From NCBI GenBank assembly GCA_964649725.1, contig CAZYTM010000005.1, positions 62,001 to 126,000 of the forward strand: a stretch of DNA of 64,000 bases, given 5' to 3'. Each line of letters starts with the position of its first letter. Within the stretch, counting starts at the first letter, position 1. Positions 42,572 through 52,329 of this stretch are shown here, one piece after another. The position numbers and the translations under genes are program-made. The DNA is from CAZYTM01 sp964649725 (GTDB lineage Bacteria > Desulfobacterota > Desulfuromonadia > Geobacterales > Geobacteraceae). A model generated the notes under the pieces. That model saw only the letters and a list, made by a program, of their open reading frames with translations, was not told the origin of the DNA and made no database searches.

Positions 42572-43909
42572 TCATTCGCCGCTGACATCCAGTCCGGCCA
42601 GGCGGAGTGAAGGGGCACCAACCACGCCAAAGAACCTGAAATCATCACCCAGAGCTTCTATGTTGCGGAAAAGATCAAGGATATTGCCAGATATGGCAAC
42701 CCCCTTCACCGGCACTGTCACCGCTCCATCTTCGATAAGAAAGCCGACCGCACCGACCGAAAAGTCGCCGGATATCGGATTCGCCGTATGCATCCCGATC
42801 ACGTCTGTAACAAGAAACCCCTTCCCTATCCCCTCCCGAAGTGCTGTTACCGGCGTCGTTCCAGGTTCAATGAAAAAGTTTGTCACCCCCATGTGGGGTA
42901 GACTCTTGAAACCGCCCCGGGCAGAGTTGCCGGTCGATTCAACACCCTCCCTGCGGCCGCAGAGACTATCGTATAGATACCCTTTAAGAACGCCATCTTC
43001 CACCAGTACCGTATTGCGATGCGGCACCCCTTCCGCATCAAAGGGGGAGGTCGCCATCCCTCCGGCAAGCGTACCGTCATCGCGGATTTTCAGCGAACTG
43101 GCAAATAGCTGCTGGCCTATCTTACCTGCCAGCAAAGACTTCCCTTTCTGCACATTCTCGGCCAGAAAGGCTGGCGCCAGGACTTCAAGGATTTCATTGG
43201 CCACATAGGCATCAAGGATAGCCGGACAATGCATGGTCCTGATTTTCCGTGCCCCCAGGTGACCGACCGCTTTGGCCACCGCACCGCTGGCAACTCTGGC
43301 CGGATCGATACCGGCAAAACCGGTACTGTAGTCGAAGTCCCAACCCATCTGGGCATCGCCGCCCTCCTCGGCCAGGGCAGCCACACTGGCAGAGACCATA
43401 CTCCCGTCATGTTGCACGGCGAGACCTTTTGAGTTGCGCAGCAGCACCGTGAAGAGCGATTCACTGTAGACCGCCTTACGCACTTTTTTCATGCGCGGGT
43501 CGCCGGCAAGAGTCAACCGTTCCAGCTCCATGGCCATATTGATCTTGGTCGACTCATCAATAGCGGCAAGCTGCTCGTCGAGCAGTCCGGGGAGATGTGG
43601 AGTGGGGTGCGGCTCAGGAAAACCGTGGTGCCGGTCCGGGGTCTGGGCTCTTGCACCAACCATAGCATTGTCAATCATCCTTTGCAGATCAGTTTCTGTA
43701 AAGCTGGTGGCATAGGAAAACCCCTGCCCGTCCCCTTCCTGGACCCGGACGCTGACACCGAAAGGTGCCGAGCACTTGAAGGTATCGATCTGCTGCTCTT
43801 TCACTTCGATGGCAAGGTTACGGGATGAGCCCAGCATCAACTCGTAACCATCGAGTCGACGCCCTTTTAACACTCTCTCTACCCGGTCGGCAAGTTCGTT
43901 AAGATTCAT
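42572..43909 (-). CDS. pmbA: TldD/PmbA family metalloprotease subunit PmbA (TldE)
   Basis: PmbA pairs with TldD to cleave peptides, including microcin and CcdA substrates. The 445-residue protein has the ELMLGSSRNLAIEVKEQ opening, GVSVRVQEGDGQGFSYAT, and the C-terminal FFIEPGTTPVTALREGIGKG and GDFSVGAVGFLIEDG. It lacks the TldD HExxxH zinc motif, as TldE proteins do. No tldD is in the window. GAGAGG precedes the ATG. Confidence 0.93.
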   Translation of the reverse strand: MNLNELADRVERVLKGRRLDGYELMLGSSRNLAIEVKEQQIDTFKCSAPFGVSVRVQEGDGQGFSYATSFTETDLQRMIDNAMVGARAQTPDRHHGFPEPHPTPHLPGLLDEQLAAIDESTKINMAMELERLTLAGDPRMKKVRKAVYSESLFTVLLRNSKGLAVQHDGSMVSASVAALAEEGGDAQMGWDFDYSTGFAGIDPARVASGAVAKAVGHLGARKIRTMHCPAILDAYVANEILEVLAPAFLAENVQKGKSLLAGKIGQQLFASSLKIRDDGTLAGGMATSPFDAEGVPHRNTVLVEDGVLKGYLYDSLCGRREGVESTGNSARGGFKSLPHMGVTNFFIEPGTTPVTALREGIGKGFLVTDVIGMHTANPISGDFSVGAVGFLIEDGAVTVPVKGVAISGNILDLFRNIEALGDDFRFFGVVGAPSLRLAGLDVSGE

Positions 43910-43920
43910 AGTCCTCTCGT

Positions 43921-44373
43921 TTACACAAAGTCCAGGATCATGGCAATTTCATCGCAATCGGGGAACTTCACACACTTCATGCAATCCCCCCATACCTTGT
44001 GGGGGAGTTCCGACTTGTCAACGACACGAAAGCCGAACCGGCCAAAGAAATCTGGCTTATAGGTAAGACAGAAGACCCGTTTCAGGCCAAGCGCCTTTGC
44101 TTCGTCGATACAGGCCTGCACCACCAACGTGCCGAGCCCCTTCCGTCCGGCATCTTCCACCACTGCCACGGAACGTATCTCAGCCAGGTCTTCCCAGACA
44201 ATATGCAGCGCCGCAGTGCCGAGCAACCGCTGCTCATCTTCCACCACATAAAAGTCACGCAACGATTCGTACAACTCTGATAGCGACCGCGAAAGCATAT
44301 CGCCACGGCTGGCAAAATGAGTAAGAATCTTCTGGATCTCTTTGACATCTTTTATCTGTGCCTTGCGCAGCAT
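43921..44373 (-). CDS. Short N-acetylglutamate synthase-like GNAT acetyltransferase
   Basis: A single GNAT domain of 150 residues: AEIRSVAVVEDAGRKGLG is the acetyl-CoA-binding loop, and FCLTYKPDFFGRFGF and MKCVKFPDCDEIAMIL are typical of the stand-alone ArgA-type synthases. It would acetylate glutamate to start arginine synthesis and complement ArgJ. It lies between recN and pmbA; the order suggests chance linkage. Confidence 0.85.
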   Translation of the reverse strand: MLRKAQIKDVKEIQKILTHFASRGDMLSRSLSELYESLRDFYVVEDEQRLLGTAALHIVWEDLAEIRSVAVVEDAGRKGLGTLVVQACIDEAKALGLKRVFCLTYKPDFFGRFGFRVVDKSELPHKVWGDCMKCVKFPDCDEIAMILDFV

Positions 44374-44420
44374 TGGTCTCCCTTTCAGCTTATACGACTT
44401 GCAATGGCATCCGGCGTCTG

Positions 44421-46082
44421 CTAGGAACTCGCCTCCTCGATCATCTCCCTGGCATGCTCCATGGTCTTCTCGGTGATCTTCACCCCGCCAAGCATCCTGG
44501 CCAGTTCCGTCACCCTCCCTTCGGCATCCAGCAGGGTGACACCGGTAACGGTTCGTCCCCCCTCGAGCAGCTTCTCCACTCGCAGATGCTGGTCAGCACA
44601 GGCAGCAACCTGCGGCAGATGGGTGATGCAGAGGACTTGCTGGCGAGCAGCCACCCGCCTCAGTTTCTTGCCGACCAGCGCCGAGGTGGCCCCGCCGATG
44701 CCGCTATCCACTTCGTCAAAGACCAGTGTCGGCACATCGCTCTCCGGATGAATCTGCTTCAGGGCCAGCATCAACCGCGACAGTTCGCCACCCGATGCGA
44801 TCCGGGCCAATGGTCTGACCGCCTCGCCAGGATTAGGGGAGAAGAGGAATTCTACCCGCTCGAAACCATAGGGGCGGGGATCGGTACATTTATCCAGTGC
44901 CACTTCAAAGACCGCATGAAGCATAGCGAGCTGGTGCAGTTCCCGCTCCATCCCCTGCTTGAGCTTAGCCGCCGCACCCTGACGGGCAATAGTCAGCTCT
45001 GCGCCGGCGCTTCTCACCTTCTGCTCCTGTTCGGCAAGCCGTCGCTGCAACTCCCCCCTGGTTGCATCGCGATTCACCAGCAACTCCAGTTCCTGCGCCA
45101 GTTGCTCCTGGCAGCTGATCACTTCGACAAGGGTCGGTCCATATTTTCTTTTCAACCTGTTCAGCAGGTCGATACGGTCATCCACTGCCTGCAGCCTGGC
45201 CGGATCGGCCTCCACCCTGGCGGCATAGTCACGCAGGGTCAACGCCACATCCTCCAGTTGGATGGCAGACCCTTTTAACAGCTCTGCCAGTGGTGCCAGC
45301 CTGTCATCAATCCTGGCTATATCCGCGATACCGCTCTGTACCTGATGCAACTGGCTGAGAATACTGGCATCATCTCCATAAAGGGCGTCGAACCCACCCT
45401 GGCTGACAGTGAGCAGTTTCTCCCCGTGGGCCAACAGCTGCCGCTCCTGCTCCAGCAGTTCGTCTTCGGCTGTCTGTGGATTGGCAGCAGCGATCTCGTC
45501 ATGCTGGAACTTAAGCAGGTCGAGGCGTCGGGCCGCCTCCTGTTCGTCAGCCTCCAGAGCAGACAACTCATCCTGCAGCTGTCGATAGCTGTCAAAGAGG
45601 GCGGTAAACTCCTGCCTTTGGCTTAACAGCCCGGCACAACCGTCCAGCAGTAACAGATGGTTCTCCGGCCGGAGCAGGGTCTGTGATTCATGCTGGCCAT
45701 AGATATTTATCAACTGCCGGCTGATCTCGGTGAGTGCCGCAGTAGTGGAGAGACTGTTGCCGATGAAGACCCGGTTCTTGCCGGACCGGGAGACTACCCG
45801 CTTCACCAGCAGTTCACCCCCGGTATCCACCCCCTGCTCTGCCAGATGCTCTGTCAGCCCGGGGAGCCCGGTCAAGTCAAAAAGCGCCTCCACTGTTGCC
45901 TCTTCGGCGCCAGTCCGGATCACGTCCGCTGTGGCACGCCCCCCCAGAATAAGGTTGACCGCATCTATGATGATCGATTTCCCTGCCCCGGTCTCGCCGG
46001 TTAGCACCGTCAGACCTGGCTGGAAGCCGAGATGCAGGGAATCGATGATGGCAAAGTTTTTTATATTGAGATCAGTCAGCAT
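44421..46082 (-). CDS. recN: DNA repair protein RecN
   Basis: RecN is an SMC-like ATPase for double-strand-break repair. The 553 residues have Walker A VLTGETGAGKSIIIDAVN, a long coiled-coil middle, the ABC signature IASGGELSRLMLALK and Walker B PTLVFDEVDSGIGG. The order recN after nadK is common. The ATG is the only plausible start. Confidence 0.97.
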   Translation of the reverse strand: MLTDLNIKNFAIIDSLHLGFQPGLTVLTGETGAGKSIIIDAVNLILGGRATADVIRTGAEEATVEALFDLTGLPGLTEHLAEQGVDTGGELLVKRVVSRSGKNRVFIGNSLSTTAALTEISRQLINIYGQHESQTLLRPENHLLLLDGCAGLLSQRQEFTALFDSYRQLQDELSALEADEQEAARRLDLLKFQHDEIAAANPQTAEDELLEQERQLLAHGEKLLTVSQGGFDALYGDDASILSQLHQVQSGIADIARIDDRLAPLAELLKGSAIQLEDVALTLRDYAARVEADPARLQAVDDRIDLLNRLKRKYGPTLVEVISCQEQLAQELELLVNRDATRGELQRRLAEQEQKVRSAGAELTIARQGAAAKLKQGMERELHQLAMLHAVFEVALDKCTDPRPYGFERVEFLFSPNPGEAVRPLARIASGGELSRLMLALKQIHPESDVPTLVFDEVDSGIGGATSALVGKKLRRVAARQQVLCITHLPQVAACADQHLRVEKLLEGGRTVTGVTLLDAEGRVTELARMLGGVKITEKTMEHAREMIEEASS

Positions 46083-46153
46083 ATATTTGCAGAATCAGTG
46101 AACAGGGACCGGGGATCCGGGGTAGATCTTGCTGCTCACAGTTCCTTCTTCCC

Positions 46154-47008
46154 CTATCTCTCCCCCCATTTGAGCTTGGTCCTCAGCACCTCGAAATAAT
46201 CCTTGCTCCTGGAAGTGACCAGCAGCGTCCTGTGCTCGGCGCGGCGGACCCGGATAACGTCCCCGGCCTTCAGCTCCATCCCTACCTGCCCGTCAAGAGT
46301 GAGAAAGACATCTTCATTGACCGATTTCAGCTGCACCGAAATGGTCGCTCCGGCATCGACCACAATGGGTCGATTGGTCAGAGTGTGCGGACAGATCGGG
46401 GTTATCACCAGACACTCCAGATTGGGATGGATGATCGGTCCGGCCGCGGCCAGGGAATAGCCGGTGGAACCTGTCGGACTGGAGATGATGAGACCGTCGG
46501 CCTTGAACGTGGTGAGATAAAAATCGGCCACTGTGGTCTCCAGATCTACTATCCTGGCGAGCGCCCCCTTGTTTATCACTACATCGTTCAGCACCTGATG
46601 ACTCGATATTTCAACTCCGGCCCGCTCCACCAGACAGTTGAGCATCATCCGCGGCGATACCTTGTAATCACCTTTGAGACAGCGCTCCAGAGCCGGATAG
46701 AGTTCTGCCAGGGTGATCTCGGTAAGGAAGCCGAGGCTCCCCAGATTTACTCCGAGAATCGGAATCTGCCTGGCGCCGATCAGTCGCGCCGCGGAAATAA
46801 GGGTGCCATCGCCACCCAGCACCACCACCAGATCTGCGCCGGCCGGTATCAGTTCCGCAGGTATCCCCTCACTGCACCCAAGATGACGGGAGAGATGCGC
46901 TTCCACCATCGGCTCGAGACCACGCTTTTTCAGCCAGTTGACCAGTTCTTCGGCAACCCCGAGACAGCGTGGGTCATGTACCTTGGCCAGAATTGCTATT
47001 TTTTTCAT
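46154..47008 (-). CDS. nadK: NAD kinase
   Basis: The enzyme makes NADP from NAD and ATP. The core motif VVLGGDGTLISAARL, ILGVNLGSLGFLTE, the GLIISSPTGSTGYSLAAAGP segment and TNRPIVV are all present in 284 residues. AAAGG lies eight bases before the ATG. It is followed by recN, a common pairing. Confidence 0.97.
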   Translation of the reverse strand: MKKIAILAKVHDPRCLGVAEELVNWLKKRGLEPMVEAHLSRHLGCSEGIPAELIPAGADLVVVLGGDGTLISAARLIGARQIPILGVNLGSLGFLTEITLAELYPALERCLKGDYKVSPRMMLNCLVERAGVEISSHQVLNDVVINKGALARIVDLETTVADFYLTTFKADGLIISSPTGSTGYSLAAAGPIIHPNLECLVITPICPHTLTNRPIVVDAGATISVQLKSVNEDVFLTLDGQVGMELKAGDVIRVRRAEHRTLLVTSRSKDYFEVLRTKLKWGER

Positions 47009-47144
47009 GCCGAGACCTTTGAATATGGTATAAGTATGATTCTAACTAGCACAGATACTGGGCATGTGCAATGGAAATTCCGAACCGCCGCGCTATAATA
47101 AAATGCATTGTCATGAACAACATTATCCACCCTGAGAGGTTACT

Positions 47145-49670
47145 ATGAGTGACAAACAGGAACAACCTGTCAATGACGCGCCAGAACTCGACAACCTGAT
47201 GCTGATAATCAAGTCATTCCTGGAACATCTGGAATATACCCTGGGGAAGGATAAATACTCAGCTACCACCTTTGATATCTACAATGCCCTTGCCTATGCG
47301 GTGCGCGACCGGATGATCGAGCGCTGGCTGGACACCCAGCAGGCCTATTACAATACCGATCACAAACGGGTCTATTACCTCTCCATGGAATTCCTCATGG
47401 GGCGGACCCTGGAAAACAGCCTGATCAATCTCGGCCACTATGAAGAATTCCTCGAAGCGATGAACTCACTCGGCTATGACCTGGAGGAGTTGAGCAACCA
47501 GGAACAGGATGCCGGTCTCGGCAATGGCGGCCTTGGCCGTCTGGCGGCATGCTTCCTCGATTCGATGGCGACCATGTCGATCCCTGCCTACGGCTACGGG
47601 ATCCGTTACGAGTACGGCATCTTCCGCCAGAAGATTGTAGACGGCGCCCAGGTGGAGATACCCGACAACTGGCTCCGCTACCGGAACCCCTGGGAGATGG
47701 ACCGCCAGGAGCATCTCCATCCGGTCAAATTCTACGGTCGAGTGATCAATGTCACCATAGGCAGCAAGGTCCGCCAGGAGTGGGTCGACACCGAGGATGT
47801 GATGGCCATGGCATACGATTTCCCGATACCTGGCTACCGCAATGCCACAGTCAATACCATGCGCCTCTGGAGCGCCAAGTCGAGCCGCGAGTTCGACCTC
47901 CGCTTCTTCAACGAGGGGAACTACATCCGTGCCGTAGAAAAGAAGATGCTCTCGGAAAACATCTCCAAGGTCCTCTATCCGGCCGACAATGTCCTGGAGG
48001 GGAAAGAGCTCCGCTTCAAGCAGGAGTATTTCCTTGCCTCTGCCACAGTGCATGATGTCCTCTACCGCTTCAAGAAGATGCACAAGGACCTCCGCATCCT
48101 GCCGGAGAAGGTGGCTATCCAGCTGAACGATACCCACCCGGCCCTTACCATCCCGGAACTGCTGCGTGTCCTGCTCGACATCGAAGGGCTCGACTGGGAT
48201 GATGCCTGGGCTATTACCACCAAGACCTTTGCCTACACCAACCATACCATCCTCCCCGAGGCGCTGGAAAAATGGCCGATCTGGTTCTTCGAACAGATCC
48301 TGCCGCGCCACCTGCAGATCATCTTTGAAATCAACGAACGGTTCCTCAGCCAGGTGAGAGAACGCTATCCAGGGGACAACGACCGGCTGGCCAGGCTCTC
48401 CATCATCGAGGAGCACTGGGAGCGGAAGGTCCGGATGGCGCACCTGGCCATTATCGGCAGCCACTCGGTGAACGGCGTCGCCGCTATCCACTCGGAGATC
48501 CTCAAGAACGAACTGTTCCGCGACTTCTATGAACTCTATCCGGAGCGTTTCAACAACAAGACCAATGGCATCACCCAACGGCGCTGGCTGAAAAAGGCCA
48601 ATCCGATGCTGGCCAATCTCATCGACCGGCAGCTCGGCACCAGCTGGACCACCAACCTCTATGAACTTCGCCTGCTCCAGCCGCTGGCTAACGACCCTCC
48701 CTTCCTGAAGGCCTGGCAGGAGGTGAAACGGCAGAACAAGAAGCAGCTGGCCGCCTATATCCACAAGCACAACTGCATCGAGGTGGATATCGAGTCGATG
48801 TTCGACTGCCAGGTGAAACGGCTCCATGAGTATAAACGGCAGCTCCTGAATGTCCTGCACATCATCACCCTCTACAACCGGATCAAGACCGATCCCAAGG
48901 CCGAGGTGGTGCCACGGACCTTCATCTTCAGCGGCAAGGCAGCACCGTCATATGTCACTGCCAAGCTGATCATCCGCCTCATCAGTGCTGTCGGCGATGT
49001 GGTAAATCGTGACCCGGATGTAGCCGGCCGCCTCAAGGTGGTCTTCCTGGCCAACTACAGCGTTTCGCTGGCCGAGAAGATATTCCCTGCCTCTGACCTG
49101 TCGGAGCAGATATCGACTGCCGGCACCGAGGCGTCAGGGACCGGCAATATGAAATTCGCCTTGAACGGCGCCCTCACCATCGGCACCCTGGATGGCGCCA
49201 ATATCGAGATCATGGAAGAGGTCGGCCGGGAGAATATCTTCATCTTCGGCCTCACCGCAGACCAGGTCGCGACCCTGAAGCAGAAGGGGTACAACCCGCG
49301 CGACTTTTACAACCGCAACCCTGAACTGCGCCAGGTACTCGACATGATCAGTGGCGGCGCCTTTTCGCCAGGCGATCCCAATCTCTTCAAGCCGATTGTC
49401 GACATTCTCCTTAACCAGGGGGACAACTACCTGCTGCTGGCAGACTATGCCTCTTACATCGAGTGCCAGGAAGAGGTGAGCCGGATATACAAGGACCAGC
49501 AGGAGTGGACCAGGCGGGCCATACTCAATACCGCCGGGATGGGTAAGTTCTCCAGCGACCGGACCATCGCCGAATATGCCCGGGAGATCTGGAATGTCGA
49601 GCCCCATCCGATCAGCGCCCAGTCAGAGCACTGCCTGCACGACGACTTTTGCATCCTGGAGAAGTCGTGA
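47145..49670 (+). CDS. glgP: Glycogen/alpha-glucan phosphorylase
   Basis: The enzyme releases glucose-1-phosphate from glycogen with pyridoxal phosphate. The 841-residue protein has YYLSMEFLMGRTLENSLINL, LNDTHPALTIPELLR, CQVKRLHEYKRQLLNVL and the PLP-lysine motif EASGTGNMKFALNGALTIG. GAGAGGTTACT precedes the ATG. A weak promoter (TATAAT at 47094 to 47099) lies between it and the divergent nadK. It is followed by rarA and pfkA on the same strand after a repeat region. Confidence 0.98.
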   Translation: MSDKQEQPVNDAPELDNLMLIIKSFLEHLEYTLGKDKYSATTFDIYNALAYAVRDRMIERWLDTQQAYYNTDHKRVYYLSMEFLMGRTLENSLINLGHYEEFLEAMNSLGYDLEELSNQEQDAGLGNGGLGRLAACFLDSMATMSIPAYGYGIRYEYGIFRQKIVDGAQVEIPDNWLRYRNPWEMDRQEHLHPVKFYGRVINVTIGSKVRQEWVDTEDVMAMAYDFPIPGYRNATVNTMRLWSAKSSREFDLRFFNEGNYIRAVEKKMLSENISKVLYPADNVLEGKELRFKQEYFLASATVHDVLYRFKKMHKDLRILPEKVAIQLNDTHPALTIPELLRVLLDIEGLDWDDAWAITTKTFAYTNHTILPEALEKWPIWFFEQILPRHLQIIFEINERFLSQVRERYPGDNDRLARLSIIEEHWERKVRMAHLAIIGSHSVNGVAAIHSEILKNELFRDFYELYPERFNNKTNGITQRRWLKKANPMLANLIDRQLGTSWTTNLYELRLLQPLANDPPFLKAWQEVKRQNKKQLAAYIHKHNCIEVDIESMFDCQVKRLHEYKRQLLNVLHIITLYNRIKTDPKAEVVPRTFIFSGKAAPSYVTAKLIIRLISAVGDVVNRDPDVAGRLKVVFLANYSVSLAEKIFPASDLSEQISTAGTEASGTGNMKFALNGALTIGTLDGANIEIMEEVGRENIFIFGLTADQVATLKQKGYNPRDFYNRNPELRQVLDMISGGAFSPGDPNLFKPIVDILLNQGDNYLLLADYASYIECQEEVSRIYKDQQEWTRRAILNTAGMGKFSSDRTIAEYAREIWNVEPHPISAQSEHCLHDDFCILEKS

Positions 49671-49682
49671 CATATTTAAACA

Positions 49683-49724
49683 GCTGAAGGCTCAAGGCTG
49701 AAAGCTGAAGGCGGAAAGCTCAAG
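49683..49724. repeat. Heptamer array, left arm (six units)
   Basis: Six tandem 7-bp units read GCTGAAG, GCTCAAG, GCTGAAA, GCTGAAG, GCGGAAA, GCTCAAG. They are, as reverse complements, close to the units of the array at 49762 to 49831. Confidence 0.75.
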
Positions 49725-49761
49725 GGCAATTGGAGCAGTAACATCAAGCCAGTTGATATCT

Positions 49762-49831
49762 CTTCAAGCTTTGAACTTTGAACTTTGAGCTTTGAGCCTT
49801 CAGCTTTGAGCTTTGAGCCTTCAGCTTTGAA
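49762..49831. repeat. Heptamer array, right arm (ten units)
   Basis: Ten tandem 7-bp units (CTTCAAG, CTTTGAA, CTTTGAG, CCTTCAG types) include a perfect 21-bp doublet (CTTTGAG CTTTGAG CCTTCAG, twice). With the left array the region can fold into a long imperfect stem after glgP and before rarA. Confidence 0.8.
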
Positions 49832-49878
49832 CTTTACCTGAGATTATTCACTATTGTTCTGCAGATTGTGAGCACTGG

Positions 49879-51204
49879 ATGGACCTCTTTGACCGACAAG
49901 CCGCTGCCGACACCATGAAGGAGGCCCCACTAGCCGAACGGATGCGCCCCCGCAGTGTGACTGAATATGTCGGCCAGCAGCATCTGCTCGGGGAAGGGAA
50001 GCTGCTGCGGCAGCTGATCGAGGCCGACCAGCTCAGCTCGCTGATCTTCTGGGGCCCGCCAGGGTCGGGAAAAACGACTCTGGCGCGGATCATAGCCAAT
50101 GCCACCAAAGCCCACTTCATCTTCTTCTCTGCCATCCTCTCCGGTATCAAGGAGATCCGCGAGATCGTCAAAGAGGCGGAGGATATCCGCAAATTCAAAG
50201 GGATGCGGACCATCCTCTTTGTCGATGAGATCCACCGCTTCAACAAATCACAGCAGGACGCCTTTCTCCCCTATGTGGAGCGGGGGGTCTTCACCATCAT
50301 CGGCGCCACCACGGAAAACCCCTCCTTCGAAGTCATTGCCCCGCTCCTCTCCCGCTGCAAGGTGCTGGTACTGAACCAGCTTGGGGATGGAGAGCTCAGG
50401 GAGATCCTGACCCGGGCCCTGGCTGATACTGAGCGGGGTCTAGGTAGTCTGGGACTGCAGGCTGACGACCAGACGCTCGACTTCATGGCCGAACAGGCCA
50501 ACGGCGATGCCAGGGTGGCGCTTAACACCCTTGAGACCGCTGCCCGTCTCGCCAGGGGGAAGGAGATCGATATCGACACCGCCCGCGAAGCGGTGCAGAA
50601 AAAGCCGCTCCTTTATGACAAAGGGGGGGAGGAGCACTACAACGTCATCTCCGCCTTCATCAAGTCGATGCGTGGCAGCGACCCGGACGGCGCGCTCTAC
50701 TGGCTGGCAAGGATGCTGGAGGCTGGCGAGGACCCGATCTTCATCCTGCGACGGATGGTCATTCTGGCCAGCGAGGATATCGGCAATGCCGACCCGCGCG
50801 GGCTGCAGATAGCCGTGGCAGCGCTGCAGGCTTTCCAGCTGGTGGGCCTCCCCGAGGGGAGGATCATCATGGCACAGGCGGTCACCTATCTGGCCACCGC
50901 CCCCAAGTCGAATGCCTCCTATATCGGTATCGATTCGGCCCTTGCCGAAGTGCGCAAGAGCGGCGCCCAGCCTGTCCCTCTGCATATCCGCAACGCACCG
51001 ACGAAACTGATGAAAGAGCTCGGCTACCACGCCGGATACCGTTACGACCATGACTATGCGGAAGGTTATGCCGCCCAGCAGTATCTCCCGGAAGCCCTTA
51101 AAGGGAGAAAGTTCTACGAGCCGACCGGCCACGGCTATGAAAAGACCATCAAAGAGCGGATGGGATGGTTGAGACAACAGAACCAACAGGAGAAAGATGA
51201 ATAG
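49879..51204 (+). CDS. rarA: Replication-associated recombination protein A (AAA ATPase)
   Basis: RarA (MgsA) acts at stalled replication forks and belongs to the clamp-loader AAA group. The 441-residue protein has Walker A GPPGSGKTTLARII, Walker B LFVDEIHRFNKSQQDAFLP, sensor GATTENPSFEV and a C-terminal tetramerisation domain with RMVILASEDIGNADPRGLQ. The start is a plain ATG with only weak complementarity upstream. Confidence 0.95.
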   Translation: MDLFDRQAAADTMKEAPLAERMRPRSVTEYVGQQHLLGEGKLLRQLIEADQLSSLIFWGPPGSGKTTLARIIANATKAHFIFFSAILSGIKEIREIVKEAEDIRKFKGMRTILFVDEIHRFNKSQQDAFLPYVERGVFTIIGATTENPSFEVIAPLLSRCKVLVLNQLGDGELREILTRALADTERGLGSLGLQADDQTLDFMAEQANGDARVALNTLETAARLARGKEIDIDTAREAVQKKPLLYDKGGEEHYNVISAFIKSMRGSDPDGALYWLARMLEAGEDPIFILRRMVILASEDIGNADPRGLQIAVAALQAFQLVGLPEGRIIMAQAVTYLATAPKSNASYIGIDSALAEVRKSGAQPVPLHIRNAPTKLMKELGYHAGYRYDHDYAEGYAAQQYLPEALKGRKFYEPTGHGYEKTIKERMGWLRQQNQQEKDE

Positions 51205-51353
51205 CCGCTCCGCCAGTAACGGCTGAGCAGATCATAAAGCAACCGGGGAGATGTTTTTTGTGCATGTTCAAGGCGACCGGCCTTTGCCGCGCAGGAGCGG
51301 TGCAGAGTCACGCAGAGATGGCGCAACAGGCGCCTCCCTTTTGAGGAGGAGAG

Positions 51354-52313
51354 ATGAGGAAGATCGGTATCCTGACCAGCGGCGGCGACTGCTCCGGCAT
51401 GAACGCCACCATCCGCAGTGCTGTCCGCACCGCCCTGCGGATGAACATCGAAGTAATTGGCTTTCGCAAAGGTTACCTGGGACTTATGAAAGGTGATTTT
51501 ATGCCGCTCGACACCAAGGCGGTCTCCGGCATTCTCCACCGCGGCGGTACCTTCCTCCAGTCGGCCCGCTCTCAGGAGTTCCGCACTCCGGAAGGGCAGC
51601 AGAAGGCCCTTGACAACCTGCATAGTCTCGACATCGATGGTCTGGTTGTACTTGGCGGGGACGGTTCACTCAACGGCGCCCTGGCCCTGCATCGGCAAGG
51701 TTTTCCGGTCATCGGCATCCCGGCCAGCATAGATAATGATATCCCCTTTACCGATATGGCCCTTGGCGTCGATACCGCCCTTAACAACATCATCTATGCG
51801 GTCGACTGTATCAAGGATACTGCCAGCTCCCATGCCCGTGCCTTTGTCATCGAAGTGATGGGGCGCCATTCCGGCTATCTGGCAAGCATCGCCGCCATAG
51901 CCACCGGCGCAGAATTCGCCCTGGTGCCGGAGCGGGAGTATGACCTTGCCGATATCTGCCAGCAGCTCCGCGGGCGTTACGAAGAAGGGCGTGATAACGC
52001 CATCATCATCCTCGCCGAAGGGGCTGGCCATGGCAATGAGATTGCCGATTCCATAAAGGATGCCATCGGCTTTGAGACCAGAGTCACTGTATTGGGGCAT
52101 TACCAGCGTGGTGGTGCACCGACCGTCTTCGATCGTCTGCTGGCGAGCCGTTTCGGCAAAAAGAGTATTGAACTTCTGGTAGCCGGGCAACGGGGGGTCA
52201 TGGTAGGTCTGCAGAACAATGCCATTGTCGCCACACTTATCGAAGATGTGGTCAAGGGGGAAAAACGGCCTCAGGATGAGGTGCTGCGGCTGGCTGAGGT
52301 GCTGGGGATCTGA
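51354..52313 (+). CDS. pfkA: ATP-dependent 6-phosphofructokinase
   Basis: The enzyme phosphorylates fructose-6-phosphate in glycolysis. The 319-residue protein has GILTSGGDCSGMNATIRSA, VVLGGDGSLNGALAL (Gly after GGDGS, as in ATP-dependent forms), PASIDNDIPFTDMALGVDTA and EVMGRHSGYLA. GAGGAGGAGAG lies just upstream. Together with glgP it could feed glycogen breakdown into glycolysis. Confidence 0.95.
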   Translation: MRKIGILTSGGDCSGMNATIRSAVRTALRMNIEVIGFRKGYLGLMKGDFMPLDTKAVSGILHRGGTFLQSARSQEFRTPEGQQKALDNLHSLDIDGLVVLGGDGSLNGALALHRQGFPVIGIPASIDNDIPFTDMALGVDTALNNIIYAVDCIKDTASSHARAFVIEVMGRHSGYLASIAAIATGAEFALVPEREYDLADICQQLRGRYEEGRDNAIIILAEGAGHGNEIADSIKDAIGFETRVTVLGHYQRGGAPTVFDRLLASRFGKKSIELLVAGQRGVMVGLQNNAIVATLIEDVVKGEKRPQDEVLRLAEVLGI

Positions 52314-52329
52314 GACAACTCCTGAACGG

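Noticed and set aside
44358..45278. 306-codon plus-strand frame
   Set aside because: It is antisense to recN, a clear gene with full motifs.
47466..48860. Long open frame of 464 codons on the minus strand
   Set aside because: It is wholly antisense to glgP, whose product is unmistakable; the frame reflects codon use of the real gene.
49683..49831. Heptamer arrays as a CRISPR or attachment site
   Set aside because: Units are only 7 bp with no unique spacers, and no integrase is nearby.
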